Source: Verrucomicrobiaceae bacterium UBA2429 (lineage in GTDB: Bacteria; Verrucomicrobiota; Verrucomicrobiia; Verrucomicrobiales; Verrucomicrobiaceae). Taken from it: a stretch of 64,000 bases of DNA. Below the pieces are notes generated by a model that was not told the DNA's origin, made no database searches, and was given only the letters and a program-made list of their open reading frames with translations. Every line of letters begins with the position of its first letter. Position 1 is the first letter of the stretch. Location of the stretch: contig DDQZ01000063.1 of the NCBI GenBank assembly GCA_002343505.1, positions 2,978-66,977 of the forward strand. Direction: 5' to 3'. The translations under genes were made by a program, and so were the position numbers. Positions 7,049 through 15,359 of the stretch are shown piece by piece.

Positions 7049-9331
7049 TTAGAGTTTGCGTTTGGCGGTGGTTGGCTTGTCGGCGGTCTGCTTGTCCGGG
7101 GTTTCGATGGCGGGGGTTTCGGCTTTGTCCTTGCGCGCCCCCTGGAGGAACTCGCGGGTCTTTTGCTTGTTGAGTTGGGCCTGGCCTTTGTCATCCATGT
7201 CGGGTCCGAGCGAGGCGACCATCGGCTTTTGCTGCACGTTGCTCAAATCAAGGGAGGGGACTTTCGGGCGCTCGCCGGATTGCTGCTGGAGGGCGGCTCC
7301 CACTTTCATTTTCGGCTGCTGCGCGTCCTGCTGGACTGCGGGGGGGGCTGGCGGCTTGCGTCCAAGCTGCGGGGCGATCTCGGTGGCGGTTTTGTCGTCC
7401 GCCATGGCAAGGATGCGGTCGCTTTGCTTCTCGAGTTTTTTGATGGTTTCCATGGTGCTGTCCACCTTGGCTTTGGCCGAGTCCGCAGAGCCGTGCTGCA
7501 TCCGGGCGGCGACACCTTTGAGGCCGCCCTGCTTGACTTTGGCGAGCACCTCCCCGTCTTGTTGAAGGTCTTGTTGGGCCTGGGCGATTTTGCCGGCGTT
7601 TTGGTCGGCCAGTTGTTTGAGGCCGTCGGAGTTCCGCTGGGCGATGCCGGTCTCGTTGCGCGGAGTCAGACCCTGGTTTTCGTAGCGGCGGATGTTCATC
7701 GCGGCGGAGCCGAGATAGGATTGTTTGGCTTGGTTGGCGCTTTTGTTGTAAATCTCGTCGCCTGCCTGGCGGAGATCCTTCATGCCGATGTCCTTGGACT
7801 GCTCCTTGATGGCGGCCTCATAGGTTTTTTTGTTGAACTCGTCCACCACCTTGATGGGCCCCTTGGGATTCCTGAGATGCGCCTGAAGCTCCTTGAGGCG
7901 CTCAACGGCTCCGTCAATCGCCTTGTCGCTCAGCGGGGCGACTCCATCGGGGCGCGGCATGTCCTTGAGTTGCCGCCGCAGGTCTTCGGGGTCGGTGTTC
8001 AAGATTTTTTCAGCGGTGTCCCTGTGCATCAGTTTGGGCGGCCCCGCGCAGACTTTGGAAGCATAGTCAGCACCTTCCTGCAGCATTTGCTGGCGTGACT
8101 TTTCAGGAAACGCCAGGTCGTTGTCAATGCCGGTGACTTTTCCCGTCTCGGGATCTATGAACATGTTCCCCGCGTGCCGGTCTATCTGCCCGGTGATGTA
8201 GTCCATCGCCTCAAGATCGTAGAGACCCCGCTGCACGTTTGGATCGGAGAGGTCAACCTGGAGGTAGCTGTCCTTGCCCTGGTAAAGCCCGGTGACACCG
8301 GCGCCGTCCGCCTGCATGCTGATGCCGATGGCTTTGCCATCCGCGTCCACGCCAAATTTTTCAGGCGCGATGACGCCGATGCCGATCGCTTTGTCCACCT
8401 CATAGGAGGCCACCTGGCGGGAGAGCAGGGAGCGGTCCGGCGGCGGCGGTGTGCCCTCCTCGTAAAGATAGGAGGCGGGACCCGCGACTTTTTCCATGGC
8501 CTGGACCTGCGCTCCCACCTGCAAGGCGCTTTGATTGAGCTTGCTTTGAAAGTCCTGCAGGTCGGCCGCCTGCTTGGCAGGGTCGTCCTGGCTGAACTGC
8601 GCGTTGGCCAGTTCGGGGTAGTCCGCGGGTATTTTTCCCTGGGCTTTCGCCACTGCGTCGAGGGCTTTCCTGGCTTTGCCGGCCGGTCCCATCTCAAGGC
8701 GCTTCACTTCCTGTTGCGCGTTTTCCAGCTCCTGCTGCGCTTTTTCCAACTCCTGCTGCGCGCTTTGCAGGTCGTCCTCACTCAGGACGGCGGTCCCGTC
8801 GGCGTGATCATTGAGTTTTTTGTTGGCGGCTCCAACAGCTTCCTGGGCGGTTTTGAGGGTCTCCCTGGCGGTTTCGAGGTTTGCGCCAGATAGATCCCCT
8901 TCAAGGCGCTGCACTTCTTTTTGCGCGTTTTCCAGCTCCTGCTGCGCGCTTTGCAGATCGTCCCCACTCAGGACGGCGGTTCCGGCGGCATGGTCATCGA
9001 GTTTTTGATTGGCGGCGGCGACGGACTCCCGGGCGGCTGCGAGGTCGTTCGTGGTGTTTTGATAGGCATTGATGAAGCCATTGATGTCGCGGTTGCAATC
9101 CGACTGGGCTGAGGCGAGGCGGTCGTAATCTTTCTGCGCCTTGTCGAAGGCGGCCCCGTCGAACTGGTACTTCGCAAAGCCCACTTGCAGTCCGCCCTCC
9201 GCCAGCGCGGTGTCTCCCTTGGCGGTGACCATGAAGGTCTCGCTGGCCTGCACGCCTGCGATGGAGTTGGGGTTGCCCTTCATGGTGAAGGACTCAGCCT
9301 GGATGAAGTCGGAGGAGTCGTTGCTGGGCAT
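7049..9331 (-). CDS. Coiled-coil protein with PI3/4-kinase-like catalytic loop
   Basis: A 760-residue protein of unknown function. Residues 60-230 are a glutamine/alanine/glutamate-rich coiled coil with an internal duplication (about 106-144 and 168-213, both containing GTAVLS-DDLQSAQQELE). The middle (about 300-410) resembles the PI3/PI4-kinase-like and HipA/Fam20-like protein kinase superfamily: RQVASYEVDKAIG, then MDYITGQIDRHAGNMF, whose DRHxxN (D384, N389) matches the catalytic loop, and GIDNDLAFP (D403), which matches the metal-binding loop. A clear ATP-anchoring lysine upstream is not obvious. The C-terminal third is charged, proline/glutamine-rich and probably disordered. The ATG at 9331 is chosen because the upstream TTG at 9370 lies in a hairpin after plsC. 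The gene stands between plsC and prfC. Function and substrate are unknown. Confidence 0.65.
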   Translation of the reverse strand: MPSNDSSDFIQAESFTMKGNPNSIAGVQASETFMVTAKGDTALAEGGLQVGFAKYQFDGAAFDKAQKDYDRLASAQSDCNRDINGFINAYQNTTNDLAAARESVAAANQKLDDHAAGTAVLSGDDLQSAQQELENAQKEVQRLEGDLSGANLETARETLKTAQEAVGAANKKLNDHADGTAVLSEDDLQSAQQELEKAQQELENAQQEVKRLEMGPAGKARKALDAVAKAQGKIPADYPELANAQFSQDDPAKQAADLQDFQSKLNQSALQVGAQVQAMEKVAGPASYLYEEGTPPPPDRSLLSRQVASYEVDKAIGIGVIAPEKFGVDADGKAIGISMQADGAGVTGLYQGKDSYLQVDLSDPNVQRGLYDLEAMDYITGQIDRHAGNMFIDPETGKVTGIDNDLAFPEKSRQQMLQEGADYASKVCAGPPKLMHRDTAEKILNTDPEDLRRQLKDMPRPDGVAPLSDKAIDGAVERLKELQAHLRNPKGPIKVVDEFNKKTYEAAIKEQSKDIGMKDLRQAGDEIYNKSANQAKQSYLGSAAMNIRRYENQGLTPRNETGIAQRNSDGLKQLADQNAGKIAQAQQDLQQDGEVLAKVKQGGLKGVAARMQHGSADSAKAKVDSTMETIKKLEKQSDRILAMADDKTATEIAPQLGRKPPAPPAVQQDAQQPKMKVGAALQQQSGERPKVPSLDLSNVQQKPMVASLGPDMDDKGQAQLNKQKTREFLQGARKDKAETPAIETPDKQTADKPTTAKRKL

Positions 9332-9360
9332 GGCAGTTGCTGGAGAGTTGTTTGAATTAA

Positions 9361-9376
9361 CCCGCTTCAAGGCGGG
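9361..9376 (-). terminator. Small hairpin after plsC
   Basis: The minus strand reads CCCGCC-ttga-AGCGGG followed by TTAATT, a GC stem with a short AT tail, 40 bp downstream of the plsC stop. It could attenuate transcription between plsC and the kinase-like gene. The T-tract is weak, so read-through is likely. Confidence 0.4.
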
Positions 9377-9415
9377 TGTGACGATGGATTTTGCGCGCGG
9401 GCGGGCGCGGTCTTG

Positions 9416-10027
9416 TCACAAACATAGTCCGCGAATGTGCTCCATGACCTCGTCGGCGAGGGATTGATAAAGATCACGGCCCTGGTCGGGGCGTCCTTCG
9501 AGCCGGGGTTGGTAGGGCTGGCCGACGACGAGGGTGACCTGGGAGGGGCGCAGAAACCAGGCTCCGCGCGGGTAGGCCTCGTAGGTGCCGTGGATGCGGA
9601 CGGGCAGCACCGGGGCGCGGCTTTTGGCGATGAACAGGCCGACTCCGGCCTCGGCGGGCTGGGGGGTGCCGTCGGGACTGCGGGTGCCCTCGGGGAACAT
9701 GAGGACTTTTTTGCCGCTTTTCAGCAGGCGGATGGTGGCCTTGAGGCTGGAGGCGTCGGGTTTGTCGCGGTCAATGGGAATGGTCTGCCAACTGCGCAGG
9801 ACCCTGCCCATGAGCGGGTGCTCGAAGAGGGTCTTGCGCGCGAAGAAGTAGAGAGGCTCGTCGAATGCCTGGCCGATGAAGGGCGGGTCGAGGAAGCTGA
9901 CGTGGTTGGCGACGATGAGCGCCGCGCCCTGGATGCGCATGTGCTCCGCACCGACGACCCGGAAGTCGTAGAAGTTCCGCGCCAGGGAGCGGAAGAGGGT
10001 GTGGCCGATGCGGTAGGAGGGGGGCAT
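9416..10027 (-). CDS. plsC: 1-acyl-sn-glycerol-3-phosphate acyltransferase
   Basis: The 203-residue membrane-associated enzyme adds the second acyl chain to lysophosphatidic acid in phospholipid synthesis. The acyltransferase block I NHVSFLD (NHx4D, residues 41-47), block II (YFFARKTLFEHPLMGRVLR) and block III FPEGTRS (residues 111-117) are intact. The start at 10027 (MPPSYRIGHTLFR) fits family length; the open frame continues upstream without homology. It follows cmk and aroA, a conserved neighbourhood in this phylum. A 53-bp spacer with short TTTCGGA repeats separates it from cmk. Confidence 0.92.
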   Translation of the reverse strand: MPPSYRIGHTLFRSLARNFYDFRVVGAEHMRIQGAALIVANHVSFLDPPFIGQAFDEPLYFFARKTLFEHPLMGRVLRSWQTIPIDRDKPDASSLKATIRLLKSGKKVLMFPEGTRSPDGTPQPAEAGVGLFIAKSRAPVLPVRIHGTYEAYPRGAWFLRPSQVTLVVGQPYQPRLEGRPDQGRDLYQSLADEVMEHIRGLCL

Positions 10028-10035
10028 TGGGGAAT

Positions 10036-10080
10036 GCGGATTTCGGATTTCGGATTTCGGATTGGGGATTTCGGATTTGG
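10036..10080. repeat. Heptamer repeat between cmk and plsC
   Basis: The unit TTTCGGA is repeated imperfectly about five times in the 53 bp between the cmk stop and the plsC start. On the coding (minus) strand this reads as runs of AATCCGA(A). The repeat is a simple-sequence tract, prone to length change by slippage, and changes would alter the spacing of two co-transcribed genes. A related motif is found inside the TIR-NACHT gene near 49925-49970. Confidence 0.7.
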
Positions 10081-10752
10081 CTATCTGCCATCGGCTATCA
10101 TGCCGAGCACGGACTCGACGGCCTGCTCCAGGGTGAGGTGGCTGTTGTCTATGTATTGGGCGCCTTCGGGAATGACGAGGGGGGAGCTTTTGCGGGTGGA
10201 GTCCATGCGGTCGCGCTCGGCGACGCGGTCGGTGTGGCCCTGGGCATGGCGGCGGGCGGCGCGGACTTCCTCGCTGGCGTCTATGTAAAACTTCAGCCGG
10301 CTGCCGGGAAAGACGACGCTGCCGATGTCGCGCCCTTCCATGACCAGCGGGCCGAGGGCGGTGAGGGAGCGCTGGTCGCTGACGAGGCGCTCGCGCACCT
10401 CCGGGACGCGGGCGACGAGGGAGACGGCGGCGTTGACGGCGTCGCTGTTGAGGTCGGTGGTGGTGAGCGGGCGGCCATTGACGCTGACCTGCGTCTGCCC
10501 GTCCAGCACGGGGCACTCGATGCGGATGTCCGCCGCGGCGGAGCGCACGGCATCCGCGTCATGCGGGTCCACGCCGCGCTCCAGCACGGCCCAGGTCATG
10601 GCGCGGTACATGTTGCCGGTGTTGACGTAGATGCGGCCAAGGCGGGCGGCGACAAGGCGCGCGACGCTGCTTTTGCCGGAGGCGGCGGGGCCGTCCATGG
10701 TGATGACTTCGGTTTCGTTCAAGGCGGGGAAGGGGGATGGGGTTTGAACCAC
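10081..10752 (-). CDS. cmk: Cytidylate kinase
   Basis: The enzyme phosphorylates CMP and dCMP in the cytoplasm. The P-loop MDGPAASGKSSVARLVA lies at residues 19-35; YRAMTW, EGRDIGSVVFP and the lid region ARRHAQGHTDRVAERDRMDSTRKSSPL follow as in Cmk. The listed start is GTG at 10752, because the P-loop strand needs residues before the ATG at 10698; a TTG at 10722 is an alternative. Length (223) is normal. It is the fifth gene of the NUDIX-glycosyltransferase-tyrA-aroA-cmk-plsC run, separated from aroA by about 104 bp without an obvious terminator. Confidence 0.94.
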   Translation of the reverse strand: MVQTPSPFPALNETEVITMDGPAASGKSSVARLVAARLGRIYVNTGNMYRAMTWAVLERGVDPHDADAVRSAAADIRIECPVLDGQTQVSVNGRPLTTTDLNSDAVNAAVSLVARVPEVRERLVSDQRSLTALGPLVMEGRDIGSVVFPGSRLKFYIDASEEVRAARRHAQGHTDRVAERDRMDSTRKSSPLVIPEGAQYIDNSHLTLEQAVESVLGMIADGR

Positions 10753-10856
10753 TTATCGAACACTGATGTGACACTAATGAGGGCAGGGTTGGAAGCCGCT
10801 GGTTCTTGGAAAGTGATGGAATTGTGGAGTGATGAGGGGATCTCCGAATTCCCAGC

Positions 10857-12209
10857 CTACTTCCCCGGTGCTTGCGAGAGAACCGGAATCTGGGCGCCGG
10901 ACTCGCGGGTCTCGGAGAAGAGGGCGAGGTCGTGCTCGAAGCCTGGGTAGCTGGTGTTGATGCACTCGGCGCCTTCGATGACGGTCTCGCCTTCGGCAAA
11001 GAGCCCGGCGATGGCGAATGCCATGGCGATGCGGTGGTCGTGATAGGTGGAGATGGTGGCGCCGCGCAGCCTGGCGCCGCCTTCGATCTCCATGCCGTCC
11101 TCGTGCTCGGTGACGGTGACGCCCATGCGGCGGAGGTTTTCGGCCACGGCGGCGATGCGGTCCGTCTCCTTGACGCGCAGCTCGCGCGCGTCCCTGATGA
11201 GGGTGGTGCCGCGGGCGAGCGCGCCGGCGACGGCGAGGATGGGCAGCTCGTCAATGACGTTGGGGATCTCCGCGCCGCCGATGACGGTGGCGCTCAGGTC
11301 GCCGCCGCGCACCATGACATTGCCGCGCGGCTCGCCGGCGGTGTCGGTCTCGGAGTGGGTGATGTGCGCGCCCATGCGCAGAAGCACATTGATGATGCCT
11401 GTGCGTGTGGAGTTGAGGCCGACATTGCGCAGCATGAGCTCCGCATCGGGCGTGGCGGCGGCGGCCACCATCCAGAAGGCGGCGCTGGAGATGTCACCCG
11501 GCACGACGATGTCCGTGGCGCGCGGGGCCTGCCCCCCATAGACGGTGATCGCATTGCCCTCGCGCAGCCACTTGACGCCGAAGTGGGACATGATGCGCTC
11601 GGTGTGGTTGCGGGTGGCGACCGGCTCGATGACGGTGGTTTTCCCGGACGCAAACAGGCCGGCGAGCAGGACGGCGGACTTCACCTGGGCGCTGGCGACC
11701 GGCAGGGTGTACTGGATGGGGTGCAAGGCGCCGCCGGTGATCTTGAGCGGCGCGCAGATTTTCTCGCCCTGGCCCTCGATGGCGGCGCCCATGAGCCGGA
11801 GGGGATCGGCGATGCGCTTCATGGGGCGGCGGGAAAGCGAGGCGTCGCCAAACATTTCCGCGGTGAAATTCTGCCCGGCCAGGATGCCCGCCAGCAGGCG
11901 CATGGTGGTGCCGGAGTTGCCGCAGTCCAGGGGGCCGGCGGGCGGCTGCAATTTCGGCCCGCGTCCGGTGACGGCGAGCTTCACGAGACCGGCGCCGGGG
12001 CGCTCCTCCAGCGGCTCGACCTCCGCGCCCATGGCCTGCATGGCTTTGACGGAGCAGAGGCAGTCCTCGCTGGGCAGGAAGCCCTCGATGACGGTGGTGC
12101 CATCGGCCATGCCGGCAAACATGGCGGCGCGGTGGGAGATGCTTTTGTCCCCTGGGACGCTGATTTCGACGGGGAAGGATTTGAGTTTGCGGACTTTGAG
12201 AGTGGCCAT
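10857..12209 (-). CDS. aroA: 3-phosphoshikimate 1-carboxyvinyltransferase (EPSP synthase)
   Basis: The 450-residue enzyme joins shikimate 3-phosphate and phosphoenolpyruvate in the shikimate pathway. Signature sequences are PGDKSISHRAAMFA near the N-terminus, LDCGNSGTTMRLLAG around residues 93-107, and the C-terminal RVKETDRIAAVAENLRRMG. Length is as expected. It begins 2 bp after the tyrA stop, so the aromatic amino acid genes are coupled. The order tyrA-aroA-cmk is a common arrangement. Confidence 0.97.
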   Translation of the reverse strand: MATLKVRKLKSFPVEISVPGDKSISHRAAMFAGMADGTTVIEGFLPSEDCLCSVKAMQAMGAEVEPLEERPGAGLVKLAVTGRGPKLQPPAGPLDCGNSGTTMRLLAGILAGQNFTAEMFGDASLSRRPMKRIADPLRLMGAAIEGQGEKICAPLKITGGALHPIQYTLPVASAQVKSAVLLAGLFASGKTTVIEPVATRNHTERIMSHFGVKWLREGNAITVYGGQAPRATDIVVPGDISSAAFWMVAAAATPDAELMLRNVGLNSTRTGIINVLLRMGAHITHSETDTAGEPRGNVMVRGGDLSATVIGGAEIPNVIDELPILAVAGALARGTTLIRDARELRVKETDRIAAVAENLRRMGVTVTEHEDGMEIEGGARLRGATISTYHDHRIAMAFAIAGLFAEGETVIEGAECINTSYPGFEHDLALFSETRESGAQIPVLSQAPGK

Positions 12210-12211
12210 GT

Positions 12212-13063
12212 TCAGATGCGGGCCGCGGGCAGCAGGGCGCGGAGATTGTTGGCCTCGGCGAGCAGGCGGCGGAGGGCTTCTTCGTCCGGCTTGGAGAGGA
12301 TTTCAACAAGCTCTGTCAGCGTGGAGGAGGCGTCCCGCAGACTGGCGAGCAATGCCTCGCGGTTGGCCAGGGAGATGCCCGTCCACAGGCCCGGGTCGCC
12401 ACCCGCCACGCGCGTGGTGTCGCGGAAGCCGCCCGCCGCGCAGGCCGCGGCGTCCGGGTCGGCGCGCAGGGCGGCGAGGGTGGTGACGACGGCCATCCAG
12501 TGCGGCAGATGCGAGATGCGCGCCACTTTGAGGTCGTGCTCTTCGGGCGTCATCGCCAGCACACGGCAGCCGAGACTTTGCCAGAAGGCCCGCAGCGGCG
12601 CGGCATCCTGCCCTTCAAGAGGCGTGAGCAGGCAGGCGGCGCCTTCAAAGAGGTCCGCGCGCGCGGTCTCGATGCCGGTCTTCTCAGAGCCGGCCATCGG
12701 GTGGCTGCCGATGAAACGTCCGCCCAGGATGGGGGCCAGTTCACCGACGACGCTGCCTTTGACGCTGCCAACATCGGTGACCAGCGCGTGAGCCGGCAGC
12801 TCCGCCAGGGCGATCCGCGCCGCCAGCGCGCGCATCGTCTCCACAGGGGTGGCCAGGATGATGAAATCCGCGCCGTGACAGGCGGCGGTGGCGTCCGTGA
12901 AAAACACCGCGCGTATGCCCCGCGCGCGAATCTCCGCCTCCGCCGAGTCCCTCCGCGCCCACAGTCGCAGCCGCGCACCCGGCATGCGCTCCTGGATGGC
13001 GAGCGCGAGCGAACCGCCCAGCAGTCCGGGGCCGAGGATGGTGATGGTGGAAAAGTCCGGCAT
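12212..13063 (-). CDS. tyrA: Prephenate dehydrogenase
   Basis: The 283-residue NAD-dependent enzyme converts prephenate to 4-hydroxyphenylpyruvate in tyrosine synthesis. The Rossmann motif ILGPGLLGGSLALA is at the N-terminus, and the family motif SHPMAGSEKTG near residue 115 contains the catalytic histidine. The start at 13063 is chosen because the minus strand has GAAAGGA eight bases before it. An in-frame ATG at 13141 overlaps the upstream stop as ATGA and would add 26 residues; it remains possible. No ACT regulatory domain is present. Confidence 0.93.
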   Translation of the reverse strand: MPDFSTITILGPGLLGGSLALAIQERMPGARLRLWARRDSAEAEIRARGIRAVFFTDATAACHGADFIILATPVETMRALAARIALAELPAHALVTDVGSVKGSVVGELAPILGGRFIGSHPMAGSEKTGIETARADLFEGAACLLTPLEGQDAAPLRAFWQSLGCRVLAMTPEEHDLKVARISHLPHWMAVVTTLAALRADPDAAACAAGGFRDTTRVAGGDPGLWTGISLANREALLASLRDASSTLTELVEILSKPDEEALRRLLAEANNLRALLPAARI

Positions 13064-13137
13064 GGAAACGCATCCTTTCACGCGCCGGGCGCGGGCGTCA
13101 AACTGTGCGTTCCCGCCAGCCGGGATGCCGGTTTCAT

Positions 13138-14403
13138 TCATGGTCGTCCTTCCTGCGGGCTCGCCCGGTTTTCCAGCCACTCCAGCATCGGCCTGCTGTC
13201 CGCGCGCGGGTGGAGGCGCGCCGCGCATTGGCGGGCGGACTCGATCAGCCTTTGATTCCGCAGGCACTCGTCCAGCGCCGCGGCCACCCTGGCCGGGGTA
13301 AACCGGCGCGGCGGCAGGCTCAGGCCCGCGCCGAGGCGCGTGAGACGGTGCGCATTGTCCGGCTGGTCATGCGCCATCGGCATCACCACCTGCGGCAGCC
13401 CCGCCGCGAAGCCCTGGGACAGCGTGCCGATGCCGCCGTGATGGACAAAGGCGGCCGCATGACGCAGCAGAGTCGAGAAGGGCGCGTACTCCACTGCAAG
13501 CACGGATGGCGGCAGCCGCGCCGGCACCTGCGCCAGAGTGCGCGTCACAAACACCGCGCGGCAGCCCGCGCGCGTCACGGCCTCCAGAGCCGCCTCAAAA
13601 AAGCGGCGCGCCTGGATGTTGGCGCTGCCCGGAGTGAAGACCACCGGCTTCTCCCCTGCCGCGAGAAACTCCCGCAGCTCCGCCCCCAGCTCATGCTCAA
13701 GCGAGAGATCCTCCAGCGGGAAATCCCACTGAAACACATTCTCCGGCCAGTCCGGCTGCGGCGCGGCGAACCATTCGGGAAACAGCGCCAGCACGCCGTC
13801 CGGCGAGTTCCCCCAGTCCCACCAGAGGCTGCGCGGCGGCGGCACTCCGCGCCTCGCGCACAAGGCGCGCACCAAGGGGCCGGCAAAGAGGTCCGCCGGG
13901 TTTGGCGCGCGCAGCAGCAGCCTGCGCATCCACAAGGGCAGCCGCCGCAGATGCTCCATGCCGGGAAGGATGACCGGAGGCTCGTGCGCGCTGAGGAAGA
14001 CCGCCGGCTGCAAATGCACCGTCACCAGCGGGATGCCCAGCGCCTCGCGCGCCGCACGCGCGCCGAAGGCCGTGCATGGCGCGAGCAGGAGACCGGGCCT
14101 GTCACCAGCCTGCGCAAGGCGTTCGATCTCCGCCAGATAAGCGCCCGCCGCATGTCCCGCGAATTCAAACACCAGTTTCGTTCCTGAACCCAGCCGCCAC
14201 ACGCGCGGATCGGCGATCATCCGCTCGAAGTCCTCCGGTTTGCCCAGCGGGATGAAAGCCAGCCCGGCAGCCCGCGCCGCCTTCTCAAACAGGCAGGCCG
14301 TCACCATCGTCACCCGGTGGCCGCGCGCCTTCAATTGGCGCCCCAGCCAGATGAAGGGCAGGACATCCCCCGCGCTGCCGAAGGGTGTGAGCACCACATG
14401 CAT
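13138..14403 (-). CDS. GT1-family (UGT/MGT-like) glycosyltransferase
   Basis: The 421-residue protein resembles the UDP-glycosyltransferase family used on lipids, sterols and natural products. The N-terminal acceptor domain opens MHVVLTPFGSAGDVLPFIWLGRQL, and the C-terminal donor site contains AFVHHGGIGTLSQGFAAGLPQVVMPMAHDQPDNAHRL, the HHGG...DQ signature of the family. It lies one base after the NUDIX gene stop and upstream of tyrA, so it is in the operon, but a link with aromatic synthesis is not evident. The acceptor is unknown. Confidence 0.88.
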   Translation of the reverse strand: MHVVLTPFGSAGDVLPFIWLGRQLKARGHRVTMVTACLFEKAARAAGLAFIPLGKPEDFERMIADPRVWRLGSGTKLVFEFAGHAAGAYLAEIERLAQAGDRPGLLLAPCTAFGARAAREALGIPLVTVHLQPAVFLSAHEPPVILPGMEHLRRLPLWMRRLLLRAPNPADLFAGPLVRALCARRGVPPPRSLWWDWGNSPDGVLALFPEWFAAPQPDWPENVFQWDFPLEDLSLEHELGAELREFLAAGEKPVVFTPGSANIQARRFFEAALEAVTRAGCRAVFVTRTLAQVPARLPPSVLAVEYAPFSTLLRHAAAFVHHGGIGTLSQGFAAGLPQVVMPMAHDQPDNAHRLTRLGAGLSLPPRRFTPARVAAALDECLRNQRLIESARQCAARLHPRADSRPMLEWLENRASPQEGRP

Positions 14404-14404
14404 G

Positions 14405-14959
14405 TCAGCATCCTCCCCGGTTCGCCAGCGCCAGCAGCGCCAGCACGCTCACACTGTCGCGGATGCGCCCGTCCAGCGCCATCGCCAGCGCCTCGCGCCA
14501 GGGCAGCTTGCGCACCTGCAGCCGCTCCGTCTCCTCGGGCCGCGCCTCCTCGAAGCCCGCCACCCTGGCCAGAAAAATGTCGCACACCTCGTTCGTCGTC
14601 GAGTTGGAGAGCTGGAGACTCGTCAGCAGCGGCTCGATGTCACCCGCCACGATGCCCGTCTCCTCCAGCAGCTCCCTGCGCGCGCACTCGCCGGCGTCCT
14701 CGCCCGGCGGGCAGCCGCCCTCCGGGATTTCCCACTCGTAGCTTTCATGGCAGTAGCGCCACTGGCCCACCAGCCAGGTGCTGCCCTCCTCATCCAGCGG
14801 CAGCACGCCGACGGCGCGGTTTTCATACTCCACCACGCCGTAAATGCCCGGCTTTCCCGCAGGCGTGAGCACCTCGTCATGCCGCACACGGATCCACGGG
14901 TTGGCGTACGCGGTGCGCGTTTCGAGAGTCGTCCAGGGATTCGCCTCCAGCTCGTTCAT
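14405..14959 (-). CDS. NUDIX hydrolase (ADP-ribose pyrophosphatase-like)
   Basis: A roughly 184-residue hydrolase of nucleoside diphosphates linked to another group. The Nudix box is complete: a glycine in PEGG, then E, then RELLEETGI (GX5EX7REUXEEXGU). The surrounding WLVGQWRYCHESYEWEIPEGG is typical of the ADP-ribose/ADP-sugar pyrophosphatase branch. The start at 14959 (MNELEANPW) is preferred; a longer frame to 15040 has an atypical N-terminus. It is the first gene of the leftward housekeeping run. Confidence 0.88.
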   Translation of the reverse strand: MNELEANPWTTLETRTAYANPWIRVRHDEVLTPAGKPGIYGVVEYENRAVGVLPLDEEGSTWLVGQWRYCHESYEWEIPEGGCPPGEDAGECARRELLEETGIVAGDIEPLLTSLQLSNSTTNEVCDIFLARVAGFEEARPEETERLQVRKLPWREALAMALDGRIRDSVSVLALLALANRGGC

Positions 14960-15359
14960 GCCGCGCATGAACCACAGACGCGCCGGGAAAGCCAGTGAAA
15001 AGGCGCGCACGCGCCAGGCTGCCGGTGTCCGCCTGTTCAAGCCGCGGATGAGACCTTCAGAAACGCAGGGCGGCGGTTCACGTTGAATGCCTGGCCGCGC
15101 AGCTTCCGCGCCAGCGGTTCATGCGCCGGCACGGCCCCGCCGCCCGTGAGGGCGGCGACGATGGCAGGCGGGGGAAACCCTGTCGCAAGTGACAGCCCAG
15201 AACCCTGGTCCGGACCATCCCCCCCGGGCGGGGAGAAACGGTCAATGCGGTCGCCACGGCACCGGACCATCCCCCCGGGCGGGGGAACAGCTGGGTTGAC
15301 AATCTGGCGAGTCAGATGTCAGAGGCTCAGTTCCTCGTTCTTGCTTCGTGGTTCGGGCT
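14960..15359. other. Intergenic region with hairpins and a duplicated 24-bp motif
   Basis: This 400-bp gap holds no convincing gene. It contains a strong hairpin GCCGCCC-gtga-GGGCGGC at 15139-15156, and two nearly identical copies of a motif starting CCGGACCATCCCCCCGGGCG at 15210-15235 and 15262-15285. The copies could be regulatory or recombination remnants. The promoter for the NUDIX-led operon must lie here or just upstream, but no clear -35/-10 pair stood out. Confidence 0.5.

Noticed and set aside
10028..10516. Upstream extension of the plsC frame into cmk
   Set aside because: It crosses the heptamer repeat and cmk coding sequence; PlsC homology begins at 10027.
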